From NCBI RefSeq assembly GCF_030719215.1, contig NZ_CP120983.1, positions 5,890,001 through 5,954,000 on the forward strand: a DNA stretch of 64,000 bases, written 5' to 3'. This document shows positions 16,445 to 25,388 of this stretch, piece by piece. Every line of letters starts with the position of its first letter. The first letter of the stretch is position 1. A program made the translations under genes and the position numbers. A model generated the notes under the pieces. That model was not told where the DNA came from. It made no database searches and saw only the letters and a program-made list of their open reading frames with translations. The stretch comes from Streptomyces sp. Alt3. Its GTDB lineage: Bacteria > Actinomycetota > Actinomycetes > Streptomycetales > Streptomycetaceae.

Positions 16445-16464
16445 CAGGACTGACAGGACTGACA
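16438..16464. repeat. 9-base tandem repeat across the serpin stop codon
   Basis: GGACTGACA occurs three times without gaps, and a partial fourth copy follows at 16470. The repeat unit is a multiple of three and contains TGA in the serpin frame, so the gene ends in serial stop codons. It looks like slippage expansion. Confidence 0.8.
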
Positions 16465-16712
16465 CGAGAGCTGACAGGACCGACGGGACGGCGAGGACGG
16501 CGAGGACCGACCCGGGCGCGAGGACGAGGCGGTACGCCGGCACGCCCCCGCGGGGCCGCCCGGCGGTATCCGGGCATTGTTTCGTCAAATCGATGGTGAC
16601 AGTCAGGCGAAGAGGGGGTTGATTGTGTCTACCTCATAGGGCAATGCGAGGCTTCATCCGCACAAACCCGGGCCGAGGGGACAGTGCACGGAAACGGGAG
16701 GGTCGGCGCAGC

Positions 16713-18752
16713 GTGACAGATCTGGAGCGCAGTGTGCGGGGGGACGTGGCGGCGGATCCCGGAGCGAGAGCCGCGGCGGTCAGGGCCGTCCTCTGGCTGC
16801 TCGTCGGTGTCCTTGCGGTACGGCAGATGGCGGTGGTGCTGCGCCGCCCGCCCGGTGAACGCCTCATCGACCTGGAGACCTGGACCGGTGCGACCGGGGT
16901 CCTGCACATCGCGGGGTCGCTCTACGACCCGGGCCGTTTCACCGGCACACCGTTCGCCGGACTGGTACTGAAGCCGCTGACGGTCTCGGCCCAACAGGCC
17001 CTCGGCGTCGTATGGACCTTCGGATCGCTCCTGCTCGTCGTGCTGCTCGGGTTCGTCGCCGCGCGCGCCCTGCCCGCACCCGTGAGCAGGCGCACCGCGT
17101 TCCTCGCGGCGCCCGTCGCGATCACCCTGCTGATGGTGTCGCTGCCCGTCCGCAACACCCTGCACCTGGGCCAGACCAGCATCCTGCCCGTCCTCCTGGT
17201 GCTGCTGGCCTGTTTCGCGGTACGCGGTGAGCGCCTGCCCGGAGTGCTGACCGGTGTCGCCGCCGCCCTCCAGCCCGCCGTCCTGCTCTTCGCCGCCCTG
17301 CTCTGGCTCACCGGGAGACGCCGCGCGGCCGTGAGCGGCGGTGCCACGTTCGTCGTCTGCACGGCGCTGGCCTGGGCGATGATGCCGCGTGACTCCTGGG
17401 CGTACTGGGTGCACCACCTCGCGGGTGCCGGGCTCGGGGAACGCCCGGACAGCCTGGCCAACCAGTCCCTGCACGGCGCGTTGTTGCGCTTCGGGCTCCA
17501 GGGACCGTTCGAGATCGCGCTGTTCCTGGTCCTCGCCGCCGCCGTGGTCGTCCTCGGGCTGCGCCGCGCCGCCCGCTACGCCCGTGACGGACAGCTGCTC
17601 CTGGCAGTCGCGGTCACGGGCTGCGTCGCCGTCGCCGTGTCGCCCACCGCCTGGCAGCACCAGTTGCTCTGGGTGCTGCTCGCCGTCGTGGGCCGCGTCG
17701 GCACCAAGGCGTCGGACCGGCTGGTCTGGCCGGCGGTCGTGGTGCTCGTGCTCACCCTGCCGGGGAAGATGCTGCTGCCGAACGTCGGCGTGGTCCTCCC
17801 CGTGCGCGACAACGCGCTGCTCGTCGCCGCGCTCGGCGCGGCCTGCGCGGTTCCCTTCCTCTCGCGTACCTCGCCCCACTGGCAGAAGCCGATTCCCACG
17901 GACTACGCGAAACCGGTGCCGGCGCGATTTGCGTGGGTGCCGCTGCTGCCGTTCTGGCGCCGGGCGCTCAGCCGCCCCAACCTGCTGCTGGAACTCCTGC
18001 TCATCCGGGTCGTCTACTCCGCCTACGCGAAGGTCCGGCTGGCGGCGACGGCCGGGCGCTCCGCGGCCGAGGAGCACGGCCGGCAGATCCACTCCGCCGA
18101 GCAGTGGCTGCACATCGACATCGAGCACTGGGCCAACCACACCGTCGTCGGCATCCCCTGGCTGCGGGACTTCTTCGACTACTACTACTCGACGTTCCAC
18201 TTCATCGTGCCGCTCGCGATCCTCGGCGTGCTGTACGTACGCCGGCCCTCCGACTACCGCTGGGCCCGCAGCACCATCGGTTTCGCCACGGTCCTCGCCC
18301 TGTTCGGCTTCTGGCTCTACCCGCTGGCACCCCCACGGCTCATGCCGGGCCTTGGCTTCATCGACACCGTGCACGGTGTGCAGGACCTCGACAGCCCCGA
18401 TTTCGGGGCGCTGACCGCGGTGACCAACCAGTACGCGGCGATGCCGTCCCTGCACTTCGGCTGGTCGCTGTGGTGCGGCCTCGTGATCCTGCTGCTCGCG
18501 CCCAGGCTCTGGATGAAGGTCCTGGGGCTGCTGCACCCGTTGTTCACGGTCTCCGCCATCGTCGCGACGGGCAACCACTGGGTGCTGGACGCGGTCGGCG
18601 GTGCCGCGGTGGTGGCGGCGGGCTTCGGGCTGACGTACGTCCTGGCGGGGCCTCGCAGGCTCCAGGCCGGCACGGGGCCGGCCCGCGCGACAGCGGCGTG
18701 GACGCGTCCAGCGTCCCCAGGCCCGGGGACGCGCCCGGGGAGCCGGCCATGA
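16713..18752 (+). CDS. Bifunctional GT87 glycosyltransferase / PAP2 phosphatase fusion
   Basis: 679 residues, polytopic. The N-terminal half (about 1-400) is a GT87-type polyprenyl-phosphate-dependent mannosyltransferase-like membrane protein (RLIDLETWTGATGVLHIAGSLYD; HLGQTSILPVLLVLLA; NQSLHGALLRF). The C-terminal half is PAP2-like: AEQWLHIDIEHWAN, AMPSLHFGWSLWCG near 576 and ATGNHWVLDAVGG near 620 hold the His and Asp residues of the phosphatase site, in the Aur1/inositol-phosphotransferase style. It likely transfers and trims lipid-linked glycan or phospho-head groups. GTG 16713 follows GGGAGGG and fits the fold; upstream ATGs are alternatives. Confidence 0.8.
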   Translation: MTDLERSVRGDVAADPGARAAAVRAVLWLLVGVLAVRQMAVVLRRPPGERLIDLETWTGATGVLHIAGSLYDPGRFTGTPFAGLVLKPLTVSAQQALGVVWTFGSLLLVVLLGFVAARALPAPVSRRTAFLAAPVAITLLMVSLPVRNTLHLGQTSILPVLLVLLACFAVRGERLPGVLTGVAAALQPAVLLFAALLWLTGRRRAAVSGGATFVVCTALAWAMMPRDSWAYWVHHLAGAGLGERPDSLANQSLHGALLRFGLQGPFEIALFLVLAAAVVVLGLRRAARYARDGQLLLAVAVTGCVAVAVSPTAWQHQLLWVLLAVVGRVGTKASDRLVWPAVVVLVLTLPGKMLLPNVGVVLPVRDNALLVAALGAACAVPFLSRTSPHWQKPIPTDYAKPVPARFAWVPLLPFWRRALSRPNLLLELLLIRVVYSAYAKVRLAATAGRSAAEEHGRQIHSAEQWLHIDIEHWANHTVVGIPWLRDFFDYYYSTFHFIVPLAILGVLYVRRPSDYRWARSTIGFATVLALFGFWLYPLAPPRLMPGLGFIDTVHGVQDLDSPDFGALTAVTNQYAAMPSLHFGWSLWCGLVILLLAPRLWMKVLGLLHPLFTVSAIVATGNHWVLDAVGGAAVVAAGFGLTYVLAGPRRLQAGTGPARATAAWTRPASPGPGTRPGSRP

Positions 18753-18789
18753 CGGCCGAACCCGCGGGCACCAAGGCGTAGGACACGGG

Positions 18790-18837
18790 CCGAAGGGGTG
18801 CGGCGCGGCCCTCCCGAGCCGTCCGGCACCCCTTCGG
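18790..18837. terminator. Bidirectional terminator between convergent genes
   Basis: CCGAAGGGGTGC pairs perfectly with GCACCCCTTCGG across a 24-base loop, between the GT87/PAP2 gene and the MHS transporter gene, which converge here. Confidence 0.85.
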
Positions 18838-18921
18838 CACGGATCGCCGCGTACGACGAGCGTCCGCCCGCTGCGGGGATCGCGCCACTCGAACGGCTCA
18901 GCGGCAGCGCCGTGACGCGGG

Positions 18922-20283
<1,362 letters not shown>

Positions 20284-20332
20284 GTCGGGCTCCTTCGGGG
20301 ACGTTCCGTGCGGGGAGGGGCGAGCGGCCCGG

Positions 20333-20356
20333 CTAATTAACGCACCAGTTAGTTAG
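20333..20356. promoter_or_regulatory. TetR-type operator upstream of the MHS transporter
   Basis: CTAATTAAC and GTTAGTTAG form 9-base arms (8 of 9 complementary) with a 6-base spacer, 50 bases before the transporter start. The AT-rich dyad is unlike the surrounding GC-rich DNA and is shared with the site at 21279. Confidence 0.75.
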
Positions 20357-20510
20357 TTGCGGATGGCTACGGATGGTGCGAGCAGTTGACGTCCCTGTCA
20401 AGAGTTCGCGCAGGATCGGCCCCGGGGGGTGCCCCGCCGCGCAGCTCGTCCGGCCCGGCCCGGCCCCGAACCGGCCTGCCGGTCCCGCTCCCGTCGGCCG
20501 CCGGTCCGTC

Positions 20511-21173
20511 CTACGCCGCCCGGTCGGCCGTGAGGTACGCGATGATCATGTCGCCCAGCATGGCCCGGTAGTGCTCGCGCCGGCCGGGGTCCACCAGGTC
20601 GCGGCCGAAGAGCGCGCCGAAGGTGTGCCGGTTGGCGATGCGGAAGAAACAGAACGAGCTGATCATCGCGTGCAGGTCCACGGCGTCGACGTCCGCCGTG
20701 AAGAGTCCCGATGCGCGGCCCGTGTCGAGGATGCGCCGCAGGACCTCGATCGCCGGCGAGCCGATGCGGCTCAACTCCGCCGAAGCGGCGATGTGTTCGG
20801 CCTCGTGGATGTTCTCGATGCTGACCAGGCGGATGAAGTCCGGGTGCTCCTCGTGGTGGTCGAAGGTCACCTCTGCCAGCCGGCGGACCGCCGCCACGGG
20901 GTCGAGGTGCTCGACGTCCAGCAGCTGTTCGGCCTCGCGGATCCTGGTGTACGCCCGCTCCAGGACCGCGGTGAAGAGCTGCTCCTTGCCGCCGAAGTAG
21001 TAATAGATCATCCGCTTCGTGGTGCGCGTGCTGGCGGCGATCTCGTCGACCCTGGCGCCCGCGTAACCGAGTCGTGCGAACTCCCGCGTCGCCACGGTCA
21101 GGATCTCGTCCCTGGTGCGCGCCGCGTCGCGGGTCCGCGCGGCGGGCTGGGCGGGTCCTTCGGTGCTGGTCAT
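20511..21173 (-). CDS. TetR/AcrR-family regulator of the quinate/shikimate cluster
   Basis: 220 residues. The N-terminal TetR HTH reads ILTVATREFARLGYAGARVDEI then ASTRTTKRMIYYYFGGKEQLF. The C-terminal ligand domain includes FDHHEEHPDFIRLVSIENIH, seen in PcaR/RutR-like regulators of aromatic and related pathways. It sits between the transporter and the three enzyme genes, and matching dyads lie on both sides. I infer that it represses both units and is released by shikimate, quinate or a downstream intermediate. The corynebacterial qsu cluster uses a LysR protein instead. Confidence 0.85.
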   Translation of the reverse strand: MTSTEGPAQPAARTRDAARTRDEILTVATREFARLGYAGARVDEIAASTRTTKRMIYYYFGGKEQLFTAVLERAYTRIREAEQLLDVEHLDPVAAVRRLAEVTFDHHEEHPDFIRLVSIENIHEAEHIAASAELSRIGSPAIEVLRRILDTGRASGLFTADVDAVDLHAMISSFCFFRIANRHTFGALFGRDLVDPGRREHYRAMLGDMIIAYLTADRAA

Positions 21174-21239
21174 CCGGATCCTTCGCGGCAGGCGGTGCGT
21201 GCTCGCGATTCTAGAGCGGGGGTCATGGGCGGGGGATTC

Positions 21240-21270
21240 GGCCCGGGGGCTTCCCCGGGCCGCCGTTTTT
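21240..21270 (+). terminator. Hairpin with T-run ahead of the aroQ operon
   Basis: GGCCCGGGG pairs with CCCCGGGCC and is followed four bases later by five T. There is no plus-strand gene upstream, so it may insulate the operon from read-through. It ends just before the operator. Confidence 0.6.
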
Positions 21271-21278
21271 CGATATGA

Positions 21279-21302
21279 CTAACTAACCAGTCCGTACATT
21301 AG
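21279..21302. promoter_or_regulatory. TetR-type operator upstream of aroQ
   Basis: CTAACTAAC and GTACATTAG lie in the same 9-6-9 layout as the site at 20333. Compared in the opposite orientation, the two sites share an ACTAACTAAC block and an ATTAG end. It lies between the TetR gene and aroQ, so it could serve both. Confidence 0.7.
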
Positions 21303-21373
21303 CTTCGAGGTCGGCCCTCCGCGTCGATCCGCCGAGCCGACCCCCATGCCGATGCTCCAACGGGAAGTGAACG

Positions 21374-21844
21374 ATGCCGAATCCCCCGGCCCCGCACCCG
21401 GGCGTCCCCGTCCTCGTGCTGAACGGCCCCAATCTCGATCTGCTCGGCCTGCGCGAGCCCGAGGTGTACGGCAAGGACACCCTGGCCGGTGTCGAGGCGC
21501 TCTGCCGGAGCACCGCGGCCGCCCACGGGCTGCGTGCCGACTGCCGGCAGAGCAACCACGAGGGTGTGCTCATCGACGCGATCCACGAGGCCCGCACCGC
21601 GCACCGGGGCATCGTGATCAACCCCGCCGGCTACAGCCACACCTCGGTCGCCGTGCGGGACGCGCTCGCCGCCGTGGCACTGCCCGTCGTGGAGGTACAC
21701 CTCTCGAACATCCACCGGCGGGAGCCCTTCCGCCACCACAGCCACGTCTCGGCCGTCGCCGACACCGTCATCTGCGGGGCGGGGTCCCACGGTTACGCCC
21801 TGGCGCTCACCCACCTCGCCCAGCTTCTGGAGGCGAACCGGTGA
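21374..21844 (+). CDS. aroQ: Type II 3-dehydroquinate dehydratase
   Basis: 156 residues. It interconverts 3-dehydroquinate and 3-dehydroshikimate. The type II fold is plain: VLVLNGPNLDLLGLREPEVYG with catalytic Tyr32 and Arg27, INPAGYSHTS with Asn83, and VEVHLSNIHRREPFR with His109 and Arg116. Type II enzymes serve both biosynthesis and quinate catabolism; the operon partners here argue for the catabolic role (QsuC-like). It is the first gene of a three-gene operon and its stop overlaps the next start by four bases (GTGA). Confidence 0.95.
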   Translation: MPNPPAPHPGVPVLVLNGPNLDLLGLREPEVYGKDTLAGVEALCRSTAAAHGLRADCRQSNHEGVLIDAIHEARTAHRGIVINPAGYSHTSVAVRDALAAVALPVVEVHLSNIHRREPFRHHSHVSAVADTVICGAGSHGYALALTHLAQLLEANR

Positions 21845-22704
21845 GTCCGGACTCGTATCTCGTCGGCCTCATCGGCTCCGGCATCGGCCCCTCGCTCAGC
21901 CCCGCGCTCCACGAACGCGAGGCGGACCGGCAGGGGCTGCGCTACCTCTACCGCCTCATCGACATCGACACGCTCGGCGTCCCGCCGGAGAGGACGGGCG
22001 AACTGGTCCGCTCCGCACGCGACATGGGCTACGACGGCCTCAACGTCACCCACCCCTGCAAGCAGCAGGTCCTCGCCCACCTCGACGCCCTCTCGCCGCA
22101 GGCCGAGGCGCTCGGCGCGGTCAACACCGTGGTCTTCGAGGGAGACCTCGCGATCGGCCACAACACCGACGCGACCGGCTTCGCCGCCTCCTTCGCACGC
22201 GGTCTGCCCGAGGCGCCCCTGGAACGCGTGGTGCAACTGGGAGCGGGCGGCGCCGGTGCCGCCGTCGCCCACGCCCTCCTCGCACTCGGCGCCGGGCGGC
22301 TCACCGTGCTGGACGCGCTGCCCGACCGCGCGTCGGCCCTCGCGGCCTCCCTGAACCGCCACTTCGGTCCCCGCCGCGCCACCGCCGCGGACCTCCTGGA
22401 CATCGCGGCGGAGACCACGGGTGCCGACGGGCTGGTCAACGCCACCCCCATCGGCATGGCCGGCCACCCCGGACTCCCGCTCCCCGCGGATCTGCTGCAC
22501 CCCGGGCTGTGGGTCGCCGAGGTCGTCTACCGACCGCTGGAGACCGCACTCGTGCGCACCGCCCGCGCCCTCGGCTGCCCCACCCTCGACGGTGGAGGCA
22601 TGGCCGCCTACCAGGCCGCCGATTCCTTCCGGCTCTTCACCGGCCGGGAACCCGACACCGCCCGCATGCTCGCCGACATCGCCGATCTCACGTCCGCCCG
22701 CTGA
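21841..22704 (+). CDS. Quinate/shikimate dehydrogenase (AroE family)
   Basis: 287 residues. NAD(P)-dependent oxidation of shikimate (and perhaps quinate) to the 3-dehydro form. The substrate half has GPSLSPALHE (Ser18, Ser20), LNVTHPCKQ with catalytic Lys74, and HNTDATGF with Asp110. The cofactor half has the glycine loop QLGAGGAGAAVA, and the end carries TLDGGGMAAYQAADSFRLFTG. Wording of the whole chain is closest, from memory, to Corynebacterium QsuD rather than biosynthetic AroE. It is translationally coupled to aroQ. Confidence 0.9.
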   Translation: MSPDSYLVGLIGSGIGPSLSPALHEREADRQGLRYLYRLIDIDTLGVPPERTGELVRSARDMGYDGLNVTHPCKQQVLAHLDALSPQAEALGAVNTVVFEGDLAIGHNTDATGFAASFARGLPEAPLERVVQLGAGGAGAAVAHALLALGAGRLTVLDALPDRASALAASLNRHFGPRRATAADLLDIAAETTGADGLVNATPIGMAGHPGLPLPADLLHPGLWVAEVVYRPLETALVRTARALGCPTLDGGGMAAYQAADSFRLFTGREPDTARMLADIADLTSAR

Positions 22705-22747
22705 AGCCCCGACCGAACTCCGCACCGATGCCCGCAGGAGGACCGAC

Positions 22748-24568
22748 ATGCGAACGTCCATCGCCACCGTCTCGCTCAGCGGAACGCTCACCGAGAAACT
22801 CGCCGCGGCGGCACGCGCGGGCTTCGACGGCGTCGAGATCTTCGAGAACGACCTGACCGGAAGCCCGCTGAGCCCGGAGGAGATCCGGGAACGGGCGGCC
22901 GACCTCGGTCTGACCATCGATCTCTACCAGCCGATGCGCGACATCGAGGCCGTCCCCGCCGACGAGTTCGCCCGCAACCTGCGGCGCGCCGAGCACAAGT
23001 TCCGGCTGATGCGACGGCTCGGCGCCGACACCGTCCTGGTCTGCTCCAGTGTGTCGCCGTACGCCGTCGACGACGACACCCTCGCCGCCGGGCAGCTGCG
23101 CCGGCTGGCGGACCTCGCGCAGGAGTCCGGGATCCGGGTCGCCTACGAGGCGCTGGCGTGGGGCCGCCACGTCAGCACGTACGAGCACGCCTGGCGCATC
23201 GTCGAGGCCGCCGACCACCCCGCCCTCGGTGTCTGCCTGGACAGCTTCCACATCCTGGCCAGGGGCTCCGACCTCTCGGGAATCGAGGACATCCCCGGCG
23301 GCAAGATCTTCTTCCTCCAGCTCGCGGACGCCCCGCAGATGGCGCTGGACGTGCTGCAGTGGAGCCGCCACCACCGCTGCTTCCCCGGCCAGGGCGACCT
23401 CGACGTCGCCGCCCTGGTGCGGGCCGCCGTCCGCGCCGGATACGACGGGCCGCTCTCCCTGGAAGTGTTCAACGACGTCTTCCGCCAGGCGGACGCCGGT
23501 CGCACGGCGATCGACGCCCGGCGCTCGCTGACGCTGCTGCAGGAGTCGGCGGGGGTGACCGCGCCCCCGGCACCGGTCGTCCCGACCGGATTCGCCTTCG
23601 TCGAGATCGCCACGGCCGACACGGCCAGAATCGCCCCGCTGCTGACCGCGCTGGGCTTCTCCCGTACGGCCAGGCACTCCGGAAAGCCCGTGGACCTCTG
23701 GGAACAGGGCGAGGCACGCATCCTGCTCAACACCGACACCGACACCGACACCGACACCGGCAGCCACCGGTCCGGCCCCTCGCTCACCGCGGTCGGCCTG
23801 GAGAGCCCCGACCCCGCGGGCGCGTCCGCGCGGGCCGAGTCGCTGCTCGCCCCCGTCCTGCCCCGGCGCCGCGCTCCCGGCGACGCCCCGCTGGACGCGG
23901 TGGCCGCACCCGACGGCACCGAGTTCTTCTTCTGCGTCACCGAACGTCCCGGGGACACCGGACACCCCGGCTGGACCGGTGACTTCGTCCCCGCCCCGCA
24001 CACCCCCGCCCCCATCGGGATCACCCGCGTCGACCATGTCGCGCTGAGCCAGCCCTGGCACCACTTCGACGAGGCGACCCTCTTCCACCGGGGTGTGCTG
24101 GGCCTGCGCCCGCAGGCGAGCGTCGACCTCGCCGACCCGTACGGGCTGCTCCGCAGCCGCGCAGTCAGCAACGAGGACGGCACCGTGCGCATCGCCCTCG
24201 GCGTGGGCGCGTCCCCCGGCGAGGACCCGGCCCGGGGCGGCCGCCCCCAGCACGTCGCCCTGGTCACCGACGACCTCGTCCCCACGGTCCGCCGCGCACT
24301 CGCGTCCGGCGCCCGGATGCTGCCGGTCCCCGCCAACTACTACGACGACCTGGCCGCGGCTCACGAGTTCGCCCCCGGTGAGCTGGAGACCTACCGCGAA
24401 CTCGGCATCCTCCACGACCGCGACGAGAAGGGGGAGTTCCGGCACTGCTACACAGTGACGACCGGCCGTGTCTTCTTCGAGCTCGTCGAGCGGGTCGGCG
24501 GATACGACGGCTACGGCGCCCGGAACGCACCGGTACGGCTGGCCGCGCAGCACGCCCTGGCCGAGTGA
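22748..24568 (+). CDS. 3-Dehydroshikimate dehydratase fused to HPPD-like domain (QsuB/QuiC1 type)
   Basis: 606 residues. Converts 3-dehydroshikimate to protocatechuate, the exit of quinate/shikimate into the beta-ketoadipate pathway. The N-terminal TIM barrel (about 1-275) carries the sugar isomerase-like metal ligands in VAYEALAWGRH, GVCLDSFHIL and LSLEVFND. The C-terminal part (about 285-600) is a vicinal-oxygen-chelate pair like 4-hydroxyphenylpyruvate dioxygenase, with candidate ligands in VDHVALSQ, PQHVALVTDD and FFELVER. This fusion is known in QuiC1 and QsuB. CAGGAGG precedes the ATG. An ACCGAC microsatellite near residue 330 makes a TDTDTDTDT run. Confidence 0.92.
   Translation: MRTSIATVSLSGTLTEKLAAAARAGFDGVEIFENDLTGSPLSPEEIRERAADLGLTIDLYQPMRDIEAVPADEFARNLRRAEHKFRLMRRLGADTVLVCSSVSPYAVDDDTLAAGQLRRLADLAQESGIRVAYEALAWGRHVSTYEHAWRIVEAADHPALGVCLDSFHILARGSDLSGIEDIPGGKIFFLQLADAPQMALDVLQWSRHHRCFPGQGDLDVAALVRAAVRAGYDGPLSLEVFNDVFRQADAGRTAIDARRSLTLLQESAGVTAPPAPVVPTGFAFVEIATADTARIAPLLTALGFSRTARHSGKPVDLWEQGEARILLNTDTDTDTDTGSHRSGPSLTAVGLESPDPAGASARAESLLAPVLPRRRAPGDAPLDAVAAPDGTEFFFCVTERPGDTGHPGWTGDFVPAPHTPAPIGITRVDHVALSQPWHHFDEATLFHRGVLGLRPQASVDLADPYGLLRSRAVSNEDGTVRIALGVGASPGEDPARGGRPQHVALVTDDLVPTVRRALASGARMLPVPANYYDDLAAAHEFAPGELETYRELGILHDRDEKGEFRHCYTVTTGRVFFELVERVGGYDGYGARNAPVRLAAQHALAE
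23726..23759 (+). repeat. ACCGAC hexanucleotide microsatellite inside the dehydratase gene
   Basis: About five tandem ACCGAC units encode a Thr-Asp run in the first VOC half of the fusion. Unit length keeps the frame. It is a likely site of length variation. Confidence 0.85.
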
Positions 24569-24569
24569 G

Positions 24570-25388
24570 TCAGTCCGCGCGGGCCTCGAACCCGGCGCGG
24601 GCGTCGAACGCGGCGCGCCGGGTGGCCCGGCGCAGGGCCCTGAGCAGCGTGGGACCGACGGCCAGGGTCAGGACCACGGTGAGGGCGGCCCGGCCCAGGT
24701 CCCAGCCGAGCGAGGTGGCCGCGCAGTACGCGAGGAAGCGGACCAGGTTCTCGTGCAGCGGGTCGCCCGCCACGAAGGAGATGCCGGAACCGAGCCCGGG
24801 CACGATCGTCCAGCCGTACAGGTTCATCACCGTGCCGTAGGCGAACGCCGCCACGAAGCCGTAGCCCGCCAGCGTCAGCAGCTCACCCCTGCCGCGCAGC
24901 CGGTCCGGGCCGGGCAGCAGGCCGGCGCCCATGGTGAACCAGCCCATCGACAGCATCTGGAAGGGCATCCACGGTCCCACCCCGCCCGTCAGCAGCGCCG
25001 AGGCGAACATGGTGACCGAGCCGAGCACGAAGCCGAAGCCGGGCCCCAGCACCCGGCCGCTCAGCACCATCAGGAAGAACATGGGCTCCAGGCCGGCCGT
25101 CCCCGCGCCCAGCGGACGCAGCGCCGCCCCGACGGCGGCCAGCACCCCCAGCATCGCGACGGCCTTCGCGTCGAGACCGGAGTCCGCGATCGTCGCGAGG
25201 ACGACACCGACGAGCAGCACCAGCAGGACGGCGAACAGCCACGGGGCGTCCTCGGCGTGGGCGAGGCCGGAGCCCGCCCCCGCCAGCAGCGGCCAGCCGA
25301 AGCCGACCAGCCCGACCGCGCTGACCAGGACCAGCGCCGCGACGGCGTGCGGGCCGAGCCGTACCGGCCGGGCGGACCGTGCCGTCAC
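24570..25388 (-). CDS. ECF transporter S component, probable cobalamin specificity subunit
   Basis: 272 residues with at least six hydrophobic helices and a basic C-terminal tail. Segments such as EPMFFLMVLSGRVLGPGFGFVLGSVTMFASALLTGGVGPWMPFQMLSMGW are typical of ECF S components, which bind vitamins and couple to EcfT. It is the last gene of the operon, overlapping the ATPase stop by four bases (GTGA). The cobalamin riboswitch at the head of the operon makes B12 or a corrinoid precursor the likely ligand; the protein sequence alone does not prove it. Confidence 0.85.
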   Translation of the reverse strand: MTARSARPVRLGPHAVAALVLVSAVGLVGFGWPLLAGAGSGLAHAEDAPWLFAVLLVLLVGVVLATIADSGLDAKAVAMLGVLAAVGAALRPLGAGTAGLEPMFFLMVLSGRVLGPGFGFVLGSVTMFASALLTGGVGPWMPFQMLSMGWFTMGAGLLPGPDRLRGRGELLTLAGYGFVAAFAYGTVMNLYGWTIVPGLGSGISFVAGDPLHENLVRFLAYCAATSLGWDLGRAALTVVLTLAVGPTLLRALRRATRRAAFDARAGFEARAD

